Assembly: GCA_958402795.1 (NCBI GenBank) | Contig: CATXUX010000019.1 | Coordinates: 4,224 to 68,223, forward strand | Direction: 5' to 3' | Length of the DNA: 64,000 bases | Origin: an uncultured Lachnospiraceae bacterium | Lineage (GTDB): Bacteria > Bacillota > Clostridia > Lachnospirales > Lachnospiraceae | Shown: positions 17,899 to 27,278 of the stretch, one piece after another | Layout of the letters: each line of letters begins with the position of its first letter | How positions within the stretch are numbered: the stretch's first letter is position 1 | Notes under the pieces: generated by a model | What the model saw: only the letters and a program-made list of their open reading frames with translations | Databases searched by the model: none | What the model was told of the DNA's origin: nothing | Program-made: the position numbers and the translations under genes

Positions 17899-19620
17899 AT
17901 GGAAAAGTGGTTTGTCGCAATGAAAAAAGCGGATTTTCGTGCAATATCAGAGAAATATCACATCTCGCAGATCCTTGCCCGTCTGATCCGCAACCGGGAT
18001 ATTGTGGGAGATGAGGCGATAGACTTTTATCTGAACGGGACGATCGCGGACTTGTATGACGGGATGCTGATGAAAGATATGGATAAAGCGGTAGAGATTT
18101 TGTCGGAGAAGATAGGAGAAGGCGCCGCGATCCGGGTGATCGGGGACTATGATATTGATGGAGTCAATGCTACGTATATCCTGCAGGAAGGCCTCTCAAA
18201 GCTCGGCGCGGATGTCGACACAGATATTCCGGACCGGATCCGGGATGGGTATGGACTGAACCGGTCGCTGGTCGACCGGGCGCTGGAGGACGGGATCGAT
18301 ACGATCATTACCTGCGACAATGGAATTGCAGCCGCGGAGGAAATCGCATATGGAAAACAGCATGGACTGACTATAATCGTTACCGATCATCATGAAGTGC
18401 CGTTTGTGGAGATCGGCTCAGAAAAGGAGTATGTGCTTCCGCAGGCCGACGCGGTAGTCGATCCTCACCGTCCGGACTGTGAATATCCGTTTAAAGGATT
18501 ATGCGGGGCGGCGGTGGCGTACAAGCTGATCGAGGCGTTATATGAGGTGCTCCAAAAGGACGTGGAAGATGTGGATTACCTGATGGAGAATGTGGCAATC
18601 GCAACCGTGGGAGATGTGATGGATCTCAAAGGAGAAAACCGCATTTTTGTGAAGCAGGGACTGGATATGCTGAAATGTACAAAGAACGAGGGGCTGAGGG
18701 CGCTGATGGAGTGTACGAAAGTTTCTGTAGATCGCCTGAACACCTACCATATCGGTTACATCATCGGACCGTGTATCAATGCCGGCGGACGGCTGGATAC
18801 GGCGAAACGTGCACTGGATCTGCTCAATGCAAAGAGCCGACGGGAAGCTGTGATGCTGGCGGAGGATCTGAAAGCGCTCAATGACAGCAGGAAAGAACTG
18901 ACCGAACGCGGGATTGAAGAGGCTGTGGAGCAGATTGAACACTCGTCCCTGAAGGAGGATCCGGTTCTCGTAGTATATCTTCCGGACTGCCATGAAAGCA
19001 TCGCAGGGATCATCGCGGGGAAGATCCGGGAGAGATATTACCGTCCGGTATTCGTACTTACCCGGAGCGCGGATGGTGTGAAAGGTTCCGGCCGCTCCAT
19101 CGAGAGCTACAATATGTTTGAAGAGATGTGTAAATGCCAGGCGCTGTTCACAAAATTCGGCGGACATAAACTGGCGGCGGGATTATCCCTGAAAGAGGAA
19201 GATGTGGACCGGTTCCGCCATGTGATCAACGAACTCGCGAATCTGAGCAAAGAGGATCTGACCGAGAAAGTGTCCATCGACATGCAGCTCCCGTTCCCGT
19301 ATATTACCGAAGGACTGGTGCAGGAACTGGAACTTCTGGAACCATTCGGAAAAGGCAATCCAAAACCGCTGTTTGCAGAGAGAAACCTGCGCGTGCTGGA
19401 ACCACGGATCATCGGCAAGAACCATAACGTCCTCAAATGCCGCCTGCAGGATCCAAACGGAAACCAGATGGAGGCGGTATATTTTGGAAATGTGCAGGAC
19501 TGTCTCGCAGTTATGAAAAGAAACCAGGAAATGTGTTTCACCTTTTATCCCTCTGTGAACGAATACAGAGGAACCCGCATGCTGCAGCTTACGATCATGA
19601 ACTATCAGGAATGCAGGTAA
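17899..19620 (+). CDS. recJ: Single-stranded-DNA-specific exonuclease RecJ
   Basis: 5'-3' ssDNA exonuclease of the DHH phosphoesterase family (573 residues) acting in recombination and repair. The DHH domain contains VIGDYDIDGVNATYIL (about residue 80), TCDNGIAA and IVTDHHEVP, the Mn-binding Asp/His positions. The DHHA1 region has KGSGRSIESYNMFE and FGGHKLAAGLSL; the C-terminal OB domain holds ELLEPFGKGNPKPLF. The ATG at 17899 is 7 bp after GGAGGAGG; an ATG at 17893 is too close to it. Confidence 0.94.
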   Translation: MEKWFVAMKKADFRAISEKYHISQILARLIRNRDIVGDEAIDFYLNGTIADLYDGMLMKDMDKAVEILSEKIGEGAAIRVIGDYDIDGVNATYILQEGLSKLGADVDTDIPDRIRDGYGLNRSLVDRALEDGIDTIITCDNGIAAAEEIAYGKQHGLTIIVTDHHEVPFVEIGSEKEYVLPQADAVVDPHRPDCEYPFKGLCGAAVAYKLIEALYEVLQKDVEDVDYLMENVAIATVGDVMDLKGENRIFVKQGLDMLKCTKNEGLRALMECTKVSVDRLNTYHIGYIIGPCINAGGRLDTAKRALDLLNAKSRREAVMLAEDLKALNDSRKELTERGIEEAVEQIEHSSLKEDPVLVVYLPDCHESIAGIIAGKIRERYYRPVFVLTRSADGVKGSGRSIESYNMFEEMCKCQALFTKFGGHKLAAGLSLKEEDVDRFRHVINELANLSKEDLTEKVSIDMQLPFPYITEGLVQELELLEPFGKGNPKPLFAERNLRVLEPRIIGKNHNVLKCRLQDPNGNQMEAVYFGNVQDCLAVMKRNQEMCFTFYPSVNEYRGTRMLQLTIMNYQECR

Positions 19621-19662
19621 AATGCGGGACAAATACACATTTTTTGCCTTTTTATGCGATTT

Positions 19663-19683
19663 TCCGCCTGATTTTCAGGCGGA
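19663..19683 (+). terminator. Hairpin after recJ
   Basis: TCCGCCTGA / TCAGGCGGA form a compact stem around a TTT loop just downstream of recJ. No T-tract follows on the plus strand, so termination efficiency is doubtful. Confidence 0.45.
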
Positions 19684-19698
19684 CGGGGAAAAACTGAC

Positions 19699-19726
19699 TT
19701 TACAATTGAGGAAAAAATGGTATACT
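19699..19726 (+). promoter_or_regulatory. Promoter for rel
   Basis: TTTACA (19699-19704), 16-bp spacer, TATACT (19721-19726), about 50 bp upstream of the rel start. Confidence 0.7.
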
Positions 19727-19776
19727 AAAAACAATACTGACAAAATAGACGAATGTACAAAAGGGGTGGGATGAGA

Positions 19777-22083
19777 ATGGCAGGAACCTTGGAGTATGAA
19801 GAACTGAATAAGAATCTGGCAATCGTAGACGGGCATGCGGTCAAAGATCCTGTTGATTATCAGGATCCTGAGCAGTTATATCATACGCTGGTTGAGCGTG
19901 TAAAGAAGTACCATCCGTCAGACGATATATCAATGATTGAAAAAGCATACCGGGTTGCGTCGGACGCACACAACGGGCAGAAGCGCAAATCCGGAGAACC
20001 GTATATTATCCATCCGCTCTGGGTAGGAACGATCCTGGCGGATCTGGAGATGGATAAGGAGACGATCGTATCGGGGATGCTGCATGACGTTGTAGAGGAC
20101 ACGGAGGTTACGCTGGAGGATATCCGGAGCGAATTCGGAGATGAAGTGGCGCTTCTGGTGGATGGCGTCACGAAGCTGGGCCAGTTGTCGTATTCGCAGG
20201 ATAAACTGGAGGTTCAGGCAGAGAATCTCCGGAAGATGTTCCTTGCGATGGCGAAGGACATCCGTGTGATCATCATCAAGCTGGCAGACCGTCTGCACAA
20301 TATGCGCACGCTGGAATTTATGCGGCCGGAGAAGCAGAAGGAAAAAGCAAAAGAAACGATGGATATCTATGCTCCGCTCGCGCAGAGGCTTGGTATCTCG
20401 AAGATCAAGATCGAACTTGATGATCTTTCGCTCAAGTATTATGAGCCGGAAGTGTATAACCAGCTGGTAAAGGATCTGAATGAGCGAAAGACAGAACGCG
20501 AAGAATTTGTACAGCAGATCGTCGCGGAAGTTTCGAAGCATATGGAAAACGCGCATATCAAGGCAAAGGTGTACGGGCGCGTGAAGCATCTGTTCAGTAT
20601 CTATAAAAAGATGGTGAACCAGAACAAAACACTGGATCAGGTGTATGATCTCTTTGCCGTGCGCATTATCGTAGATTCCGTAAAGGACTGCTATGCCGCA
20701 CTGGGTGTGATCCATGAGATGTATACGCCGATCCCGGGACGTTTCAAGGATTATATCGCGATGCCGAAAGCGAACATGTACCAGTCGCTTCATACGACGC
20801 TGATCGGACCGTCCGGGCAGCCTTTTGAGATCCAGATACGGACGGAGGAGATGCACAAGACAGCGGAATATGGTATCGCGGCACACTGGAAATATAAAGA
20901 AAGCGGCGATTCGAAGAAGAACGTCAAGACGAAGGAAGAAGAAAAGTTAAGTTGGCTGCGCCAGATTCTGGAATGGCAGCAGGATATGTCAGACAACCGG
21001 GAGTTTATGAGTCTCCTCAAAGGCGATCTGGATCTGTTCGCGGAGGATGTTTACTGCTTTACCCCGAACGGGGATGTGAAGAATCTTCCGAACGGTTCCA
21101 CGCCCGTAGATTTTGCCTATGCGATCCACAGCGCCGTGGGCAACAAGATGGTCGGCGCGCGGGTAAACGGCAAGCTGGTGAATATTGACTACAAGATCCA
21201 GAACGGAGACCGGATCGAGATACTGACTTCACAGAACTCGAAGGGACCGAGCCGGGACTGGCTGAATATTGTCAAGAGTACACAGGCGAAGAGCAAGATC
21301 AATCAGTGGTTTAAGAAAGAATTCAAAGAAGATAATATTGTCCGCGGACGCGAGCTGATCGCAAATTACTGCAGGGCAAAATCCATCAACGCGGCGGATA
21401 TCAATAAGCCGAAATATCTGCAGGTCGTGCAGCAGAAATATGGATTCCGGGACTGGGATTCCGTACTTGCGGCGATCGGACACGGCGGACTCAAAGAAGG
21501 GCAGGTTGTCAACCGGCTTGTCGAGGAGTACGAGAAGGACCACAAAAAAGAGATCACCGATGAGACGATTCTGGAGACACTTAACGAGGCTGGCAAACAG
21601 ACGGTGCATATCGCCAAGTCGAAGAGCGGCATTGTCGTGAAGGGAATCGACGATATGGCAGTCCGGTTCTCAAAATGCTGCAATCCGGTACCGGGCGATG
21701 AGATCGTCGGGTTCGTGACACGCGGGAGAGGAATGTCGATCCATCGTACCGACTGTGTGAATATGCTGCATTTATCTGCTTCCGAGCGTGAGCGGCTGAT
21801 CGACGCAGAATGGGAGAACGCCGGGGACGGCGATAACGGCGGACAATATCTGGCAGAGCTGAAAATGTATGCCCATGACAGACAGGGACTTTTGATGGAA
21901 GTATCCAGAATCTTTACCGAGGAAAAAATCGATGTAAAGTCGATGAATGTCCGTACCAGTAAGAAAGGAACGGCAACGCTGGATGTGGGATTTGTGGTGC
22001 ACGGCAGGGAAGAACTGAACCGCGTGACCGAGAAGATGCGCCAGTTGGAGGGCATCATTGATATAGAGCGGACGGCAGGCTGA
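19777..22083 (+). CDS. rel: Bifunctional (p)ppGpp synthetase/hydrolase Rel (RelA/SpoT)
   Basis: Stringent-response enzyme of about 768 residues that makes and degrades (p)ppGpp. Domains in order: HD hydrolase (HPLWVGTILADL, SGMLHDVVEDTEVT), nucleotidyltransferase synthetase (VYGRVKHLFSIYKKM, FAVRIIVDSVKDCYAALGVIHEMYTPIPGRFKDYIAMPK), TGS (EDVYCFTPNGDVKNLPNGSTPVDFAYAIHS), zinc-finger/CC region (KCCNPVPGDEIVGF) and C-terminal ACT (KMYAHDRQGLLMEVSRIF). Both catalytic domains look intact. The ATG at 19777 follows GGGGTGGG by about 7 bp. The stop codon starts a run of 24-bp degenerate repeats. Confidence 0.95.
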   Translation: MAGTLEYEELNKNLAIVDGHAVKDPVDYQDPEQLYHTLVERVKKYHPSDDISMIEKAYRVASDAHNGQKRKSGEPYIIHPLWVGTILADLEMDKETIVSGMLHDVVEDTEVTLEDIRSEFGDEVALLVDGVTKLGQLSYSQDKLEVQAENLRKMFLAMAKDIRVIIIKLADRLHNMRTLEFMRPEKQKEKAKETMDIYAPLAQRLGISKIKIELDDLSLKYYEPEVYNQLVKDLNERKTEREEFVQQIVAEVSKHMENAHIKAKVYGRVKHLFSIYKKMVNQNKTLDQVYDLFAVRIIVDSVKDCYAALGVIHEMYTPIPGRFKDYIAMPKANMYQSLHTTLIGPSGQPFEIQIRTEEMHKTAEYGIAAHWKYKESGDSKKNVKTKEEEKLSWLRQILEWQQDMSDNREFMSLLKGDLDLFAEDVYCFTPNGDVKNLPNGSTPVDFAYAIHSAVGNKMVGARVNGKLVNIDYKIQNGDRIEILTSQNSKGPSRDWLNIVKSTQAKSKINQWFKKEFKEDNIVRGRELIANYCRAKSINAADINKPKYLQVVQQKYGFRDWDSVLAAIGHGGLKEGQVVNRLVEEYEKDHKKEITDETILETLNEAGKQTVHIAKSKSGIVVKGIDDMAVRFSKCCNPVPGDEIVGFVTRGRGMSIHRTDCVNMLHLSASERERLIDAEWENAGDGDNGGQYLAELKMYAHDRQGLLMEVSRIFTEEKIDVKSMNVRTSKKGTATLDVGFVVHGREELNRVTEKMRQLEGIIDIERTAG

Positions 22084-22176
22084 CCAGTTCGGAAACACGT
22101 GGACTGACCAGTAAAGAAAGATGTAGACTGATCAGCGAGGAGAGACGTAGACTGATTGCCTTGGAATCAAAGAGAC
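22081..22176 (+). repeat. Four tandem 24-bp degenerate repeats beginning at the rel stop codon
   Basis: Units start at 22081, 22105, 22129 and 22153, each beginning with TGA and ending in GAC. In the rel frame the first three read stop-(P/S)-(V/A)-(R/K)-(K/R)-(H/D)-V-D; the fourth is more diverged. The unit contains the stop codon of rel, so the duplications lie outside the coding sequence and also fill the spacer before the next gene. Confidence 0.75.
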
Positions 22177-22193
22177 AGATAAGGAGGATTCGT

Positions 22194-22817
22194 ATGAAGA
22201 TTGAGCAGTACGTGATCGGTATGATCGGAACAAACTGTTATGTTGTCAGTAATGAGGAGACAAAGGAATGCTTTCTGGTCGACCCGGCTGTCTGCCCGGA
22301 ATGGCTTGTAGCGAAGATCCGGGATCAGGGACTGCAGTTAAAAGCAATCCTGCTGACACATGGACACTTTGATCATATCATGGGAATCGATGGGTTTCTG
22401 GATGCGTTTCCGGTTCCCGTGTACGTGCATGAGAAGGAACAACTTCTTCTGAATGACGCAGAGTATAATTGTTCGGCAAATTACGGAAAGAGATATACGT
22501 TTTCCAAAGCAGTTTCCGTGCAGGACGGGGACATACTGGAAATTGCCGGAATGAAGATCCGGGTGATCTATACGCCCGGCCATACGATCGGCGGCTGCTG
22601 TTATTATCTGGAAGCGGAGCATGTGCTGTTCAGTGGCGATACATTGTTCTGCACATCTGTGGGACGTACGGATCTGCCTACGGGGAGCACATCCCGGTTG
22701 CTTCGGTCTGTCCGGGAAAAACTGATGGTGCTGCCGGATGAGACAAAGGTTTATCCGGGACATGAGGAGGAGACGACGATCGGGTATGAGAGAGAATACA
22801 ATCCATATCTGAGGTGA
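22194..22817 (+). CDS. MBL-fold metallo-hydrolase (glyoxalase II-like)
   Basis: Cytoplasmic metallo-beta-lactamase-fold hydrolase of 207 residues. The metal-binding motif is THGHFDH (HxHxDH) near residue 60, with TPGHTIGG, FSGDTLF and PGHEEETTIGYERE supplying the later His/Asp ligands. It resembles the short YcbL/glyoxalase II-like proteins that often accompany rel in Firmicutes; substrate unknown. The ATG at 22194 is preceded by AAGGAGG; an upstream in-frame ATG at 22161 has no such site. Its stop lies within the ribosome site of hemZ. Confidence 0.88.
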   Translation: MKIEQYVIGMIGTNCYVVSNEETKECFLVDPAVCPEWLVAKIRDQGLQLKAILLTHGHFDHIMGIDGFLDAFPVPVYVHEKEQLLLNDAEYNCSANYGKRYTFSKAVSVQDGDILEIAGMKIRVIYTPGHTIGGCCYYLEAEHVLFSGDTLFCTSVGRTDLPTGSTSRLLRSVREKLMVLPDETKVYPGHEEETTIGYEREYNPYLR

Positions 22818-22826
22818 GAGACAGCA

Positions 22827-24404
22827 ATGATCACGATTTCATGTAAGGAAACAACATATACGTATAATATCTATCATATTGTCCGGGCGTTTTACCCGGA
22901 CGAAGAGATTGAACAGCGGCTGGATGCGGAGCAGGAACCGCTCGTAAGGGCAGAGCGTCGGGAGAATACAGATTCGGATGCAGGATCAAGGGACTGGATC
23001 AGATTCGAGATCACAGAAGCGGATGTATGGCGCGTGATGGAATCTGAAAGAACGGAAGAACTCTGCGCAGAAACAGTAAATACAGGAATGTCCGATACAG
23101 AAATGCAGGAAAATGCGTACTGCGGGACGGATGTACAGAGACGGAAGCGAACCGTGACAAAGCTGGCATATCAGTTTCTGTCAGCGCAGTCCGGACGCCA
23201 GCTTGCGTGGGGGATGCTCACCGGTGTGCGTCCGACAAAGCTCGCCATGCGGACGATAGAGCAGGGAAAAAGCGAAGCCGAGACGGCCGCTTTTTTGCAA
23301 AAAGAATATGGTGTGTCAGAGAAAAAAGCTGTTTTAGCCGTTGATATTGCAAAACGGGAAAAACAGCTTCTCAGTTCTCTGGATGAGAAAGACGGATTCA
23401 GCCTTTATGTAGGAATTCCGTTCTGTCCGAGTATCTGCGCATACTGCTCATTCAGCTCCTCGCCTGTAGACGTGTGGAAAGACCGGGTTGACGCGTACCT
23501 GGACGCGCTGTGCCGGGAGATTTCGGCAATCGGCGAGATCACAGCAGCGTCAGGAAAGAGACTGAATACGGTTTATATCGGCGGCGGCACGCCGACAACA
23601 CTGGAACCGGATCAGTTGGAGCGGCTGCTGTCATGGATCGACAGAATATTTCCGGAGGATGACCTGCTGGAATATACTGTGGAAGCGGGACGCCCGGACA
23701 GCATTACACGGCAGAAGCTGGAAGTCCTTCGCAGGCATCCGGTCACACGTATCTCTGTGAACCCGCAGACCATGCAGCAGAAGACGCTGGACGCAGTAGG
23801 AAGGCGGCATACGGTTCAGGACGTAAAAGAAGCGTTCCATATGGCACGGGAACTTGGCTTTGACAACATCAATATGGATCTGATCGCCGGACTGCCGGGA
23901 GAGGGAGCGGCGCAGATGCAGGATACCCTCCGGCAGATCGAAGAGCTTGCGCCGGACAGCCTGACGGTGCATTCTCTTGCAATCAAGCGCGCGGCCCGGA
24001 TGGGACAGGAAAAGAAAAGCAGCCAGAGTGCGGAGATCGCCCGGATGATCGAGGACAGTGAGAAAGCCGCCGCCCGGATGGGAATGAAGCCTTACTATCT
24101 GTACCGCCAGAAGAATATCGCAGGAAATTTTGAAAATGTCGGCTATGCAAAGGTTGACAAAGCCGGGATTTATAATATCCTGATCATGGAAGAAAAACAA
24201 TCGATCATAGCCTGCGGAGCCGGAAGCAGTACGAAGCGCGTCTGGACAACACCGGATTCCAATGGAACATATCAGATTAAAAGATGCGAGAATGTCAAGG
24301 ATGTTGCACAGTATATCGCAAGGGTTGACGAGATGATTGAGAGAAAGTGGCAGCTCTTTGCAGGCAGAAACCAGATTTATCGAGGAATGAAATTGAAAAA
24401 ATAA
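22827..24404 (+). CDS. hemZ: Coproporphyrinogen dehydrogenase-like radical SAM protein HemZ
   Basis: Radical SAM protein of 525 residues in the HemN/HemZ family. The FeS motif is in PFCPSICAYCSFSS (CxxxCxxC, about residue 200), followed by YIGGGTPTTLEPDQLERLL and RISVNPQTMQQKTLDAVGR, typical of HemN-like enzymes. An N-terminal extension of about 180 residues is characteristic of clostridial HemZ. Many HemN-like proteins are not true CPO dehydrogenases, and no other haem genes are visible here, so the reaction is uncertain. GAGGTGAGAG precedes the ATG, overlapping the MBL gene's stop. Confidence 0.88.
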   Translation: MITISCKETTYTYNIYHIVRAFYPDEEIEQRLDAEQEPLVRAERRENTDSDAGSRDWIRFEITEADVWRVMESERTEELCAETVNTGMSDTEMQENAYCGTDVQRRKRTVTKLAYQFLSAQSGRQLAWGMLTGVRPTKLAMRTIEQGKSEAETAAFLQKEYGVSEKKAVLAVDIAKREKQLLSSLDEKDGFSLYVGIPFCPSICAYCSFSSSPVDVWKDRVDAYLDALCREISAIGEITAASGKRLNTVYIGGGTPTTLEPDQLERLLSWIDRIFPEDDLLEYTVEAGRPDSITRQKLEVLRRHPVTRISVNPQTMQQKTLDAVGRRHTVQDVKEAFHMARELGFDNINMDLIAGLPGEGAAQMQDTLRQIEELAPDSLTVHSLAIKRAARMGQEKKSSQSAEIARMIEDSEKAAARMGMKPYYLYRQKNIAGNFENVGYAKVDKAGIYNILIMEEKQSIIACGAGSSTKRVWTTPDSNGTYQIKRCENVKDVAQYIARVDEMIERKWQLFAGRNQIYRGMKLKK

Positions 24405-24419
24405 ATAGTCAAAAAATAA

Positions 24420-24460
24420 GGAGAGATTGCTGGTTTAGCATAAATAGCAATCTCTTTCCT
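24420..24460 (+). terminator. Terminator after hemZ
   Basis: AGAGATTGCT (24422-24431) pairs with AGCAATCTCT (24446-24455) around a 14-base loop and is followed by TTCCTATT. It closes the rel-MBL-hemZ unit. Confidence 0.7.
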
Positions 24461-24833
24461 ATTCACAATGTCATTATTTCAATCCACAGGTTTTATCCTG
24501 ACTCAAGTATTGTAGCACATTCGTTTAAATTATTACAGTGTATTTTATTGTATTTTATTGTAACTTTCAATGATATTGTAAATTATATTGACAAATATAA
24601 AGAATTGTAGTATTTTAAAAGAGCAATTGAGTTGTAAGATTACGTCGATTTTATGGTTTGCAGAGGCAATCGGTTTTATTCCTATATGTTTACATTAGGA
24701 CCTTTGGCTTTAGTATACTACGTTGGAAGAATTTATCAGGAAATAATAGCGTTTTAAAAATGGATATTTCATAAAATTCCAAATGCAGTATAATTAGATA
24801 AAAATGTAGGAATATATAAAGAGGTGAAAAAGT
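24461..24833 (+). promoter_or_regulatory. Intergenic region upstream of the cas operon, with likely promoter
   Basis: AT-rich stretch of about 370 bp with no supported gene. A TATAAT at 24789-24794 with a weak -35 (TTTCAT at 24767-24772, spacer 16) lies 40 bp before cas3 and is the likely operon promoter. The middle contains a short tandem TATTTTATTG direct repeat (around 24540-24560). No operator was recognised. Confidence 0.5.
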
Positions 24834-27269
24834 ATGAAGTTACTTGCGCATTTAACGAATAGAAATGGAATGCGGGAAGAGCAGAGCTTGAGGGCACATT
24901 GCATTCAAACAGCAGAGTATGCGTCTGCGTGTGTGGAAGGGTTAGGACTTTATCATATGGCATATCTGGCGGGACTGTTGCATGATATGGGTAAAGCAAC
25001 AAAGAAATTCAATGATTATCTGGAAGCTGGCTTTGCTGGTGAGCCGACAGCTCGGGGTTCTGTGAATCATACGTTTGCCGGAGCTGTCTATATTCTGGAG
25101 AATTTTCACACAGAATTTGCATCGCCCATGGACAAACTGACAGCAGAAATTATAAGCTACGTAATCGGCTCTCATCATGGCTTATTTGATTGTGTTGATC
25201 TGGAAGGGAAAAATGGATTCTTACATAGGCTTCAGAAAGATAAAGAAGAATTGTGTTATGAAGAAGCGGTGAATCATTTTGTGGAGCAGGTGGCAGATGA
25301 GAAAGAAATAGAGCATTTGTTTCAAAAAGCAGCAGAGGAATTCCAGACATTATATGAAAAAATATTGATTGACTGGGAGAAAAAATCACAAAAAGTCTTC
25401 TTCCAGATCGGATTGCTGGCAAGGCTTTTGCTTTCATGTGTTATTTACGGAGACAGAAGGGATACGGCAGAATTTATGGAGGGGATTACTTCTTTGAAGG
25501 AGCAGTCAGTTTCGTGGTTGTCCGAAAAGGAATATCTGGAGCGAAAACTGTCGCAGTTTGATAATACTTCTCCGATAAACCAGGTTCGCAGTATCATATC
25601 GGACCAATGTCTGAAAGCCGCTGAAAGACCATCTGGGATTTATAAGCTGAATGTACCGACAGGAGCAGGCAAAACGCTTTCTGCGTTGCGATATGCCGTG
25701 GCTCATGTGGAACGGTTTCATAAGAAAAGGATTATTTTTATTATCCCGCTTTTAAGTGTGCTGGAACAAAATGCAAAGGTTATACGGGATTATATGCAGG
25801 ACGAGGATTTGATCCTAGAACATCATTCGAATGTGATCAGTGAGAAAGAATCCTGCGGAGATAATACGGAACTGGATGAGTATGAGATCTTAATGGAAAA
25901 CTGGGAATCTCCGATCGTGATCTCTACATTGGTGCAGCTTTTAAACATTCTCTTTACACATAAGACGTCTGCGGTCGGAAGAATGCGCGCACTTTGTGAC
26001 AGTGTGATTATAATTGACGAAGTGCAGTCTATTCCGAAAAAGACGGTTGCAATGTTTAATATGGCGATTAATTTTTTGAGCTCTTATTGCAATGCAACGA
26101 TCGTATTATCTTCGGCGACGCAGCCTTGTCTGGAAGCACTGGATTGGCCGGTAAGGTTTGCGGTACAGCCTGATATGGTAAAACTTGAGAAACAGCAGAT
26201 TGATGTATTTGAAAGAGCGGAAATTACAGACCGGACAGATCCGTATGGCATGGATATGGAGACATGGGTGGATTTTTGCTGCTCGTTGATGGAGGAACAG
26301 GAATCTCTGCTGGTAATTTGTAATACCAAGAGAGAAGCGCGGGAACTATTTGAGCGGATGGCAGAAATTGCAGAGGAAGAAGATTGGTATATTTGCCATT
26401 TGTCCACTTCCATGTGTCAAAAGCATAGAGTGGAGGTGTTGGGGGAGTTACAGGAAAAACTCGAAGTTTTGCAGAAAGATGTAAAGAATAACCAAAAGAC
26501 GAGAAAAATCATCTGTATTTCAACCCAGTTAGTGGAGGCTGGAGTGGATTTTTCGTTTGATTGTGTTGTGCGGGTGCTGGCAGGAATCGATAATCTGGCA
26601 CAGGCATCAGGGCGGTGCAATCGAAGTAATGAATATGGCCGTAAAGGAAGAGTGTATCTGATTAAGCTGAAAGATGAAAATCTGAATATGCTGAGAGAAA
26701 TTGCGGATGCACAAAACAGTACACAGAAAGTATTGCTTGAGGCAAGAAAGAGGACAGACATGACATTAATCGGAGAATCTGCTACGGACATTTTTTACAG
26801 GAATCTGTATCAGAAAAAAGAAATGAAAAACCGAATTAAGTATCCGACAGATGATTGCGGCAGCGAACTCTATCTGGTCAATCTGCTGGGAAATGACAAT
26901 CCGTATGCGAAAGGGGATGGACGCTTTATTCTGCATCAGCCGTTTCAGTCAATTGGAAAGAGGTTTGAGGTCTTTGACGATCAGACATTTGATGTGTTGG
27001 TACCTTTTGGCGATGGAGTTCACCTGATCGAGAAGTTGAAGGAGGCGGAGAAGAAAAAATCTCCTTTGCTCTCGATGAAGAATATTGTGAAGCAGGCAAA
27101 GGAATATACGATCAGCATTTATAAATGGCAAAGGGACAAGCTTTGGGAGGAGGGATTACTGTATGGCTTATTTGAAAATAGAATATTGATTCTGGATCTA
27201 AAAGCTTATGACAAACGGTATGGTTTGAATACAAAAGCAGAACTGACAGTCGAAAATTTGATGATATAG
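24834..27269 (+). CDS. cas3: CRISPR-associated helicase/nuclease Cas3 (type I-C)
   Basis: Effector of 811 residues that unwinds and degrades target DNA after Cascade binding. The N-terminal HD nuclease has HCIQTAEYASA, LLHDMGKATKKF and a later SHHGLFD. The SF2 helicase follows: Walker A VPTGAGKTLSALRYA near residue 280, Walker B IIIDEVQSIPKK near residue 400, SSATQP (motif III), VEAGVDFSFD and QASGRCNRSNE (motif VI). GAGGTG lies 7 bp before the ATG. HD and helicase are on one chain and appear intact, so the interference machinery is probably functional. First gene of the operon. Confidence 0.95.
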   Translation: MKLLAHLTNRNGMREEQSLRAHCIQTAEYASACVEGLGLYHMAYLAGLLHDMGKATKKFNDYLEAGFAGEPTARGSVNHTFAGAVYILENFHTEFASPMDKLTAEIISYVIGSHHGLFDCVDLEGKNGFLHRLQKDKEELCYEEAVNHFVEQVADEKEIEHLFQKAAEEFQTLYEKILIDWEKKSQKVFFQIGLLARLLLSCVIYGDRRDTAEFMEGITSLKEQSVSWLSEKEYLERKLSQFDNTSPINQVRSIISDQCLKAAERPSGIYKLNVPTGAGKTLSALRYAVAHVERFHKKRIIFIIPLLSVLEQNAKVIRDYMQDEDLILEHHSNVISEKESCGDNTELDEYEILMENWESPIVISTLVQLLNILFTHKTSAVGRMRALCDSVIIIDEVQSIPKKTVAMFNMAINFLSSYCNATIVLSSATQPCLEALDWPVRFAVQPDMVKLEKQQIDVFERAEITDRTDPYGMDMETWVDFCCSLMEEQESLLVICNTKREARELFERMAEIAEEEDWYICHLSTSMCQKHRVEVLGELQEKLEVLQKDVKNNQKTRKIICISTQLVEAGVDFSFDCVVRVLAGIDNLAQASGRCNRSNEYGRKGRVYLIKLKDENLNMLREIADAQNSTQKVLLEARKRTDMTLIGESATDIFYRNLYQKKEMKNRIKYPTDDCGSELYLVNLLGNDNPYAKGDGRFILHQPFQSIGKRFEVFDDQTFDVLVPFGDGVHLIEKLKEAEKKKSPLLSMKNIVKQAKEYTISIYKWQRDKLWEEGLLYGLFENRILILDLKAYDKRYGLNTKAELTVENLMI

Positions 27270-27278
27270 GAGGAGCCT

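Noticed and set aside
24461..24610. Frame running past hemZ (24347-24610)
   Set aside because: It starts inside hemZ in another frame, spans the terminator and has no ribosome site.
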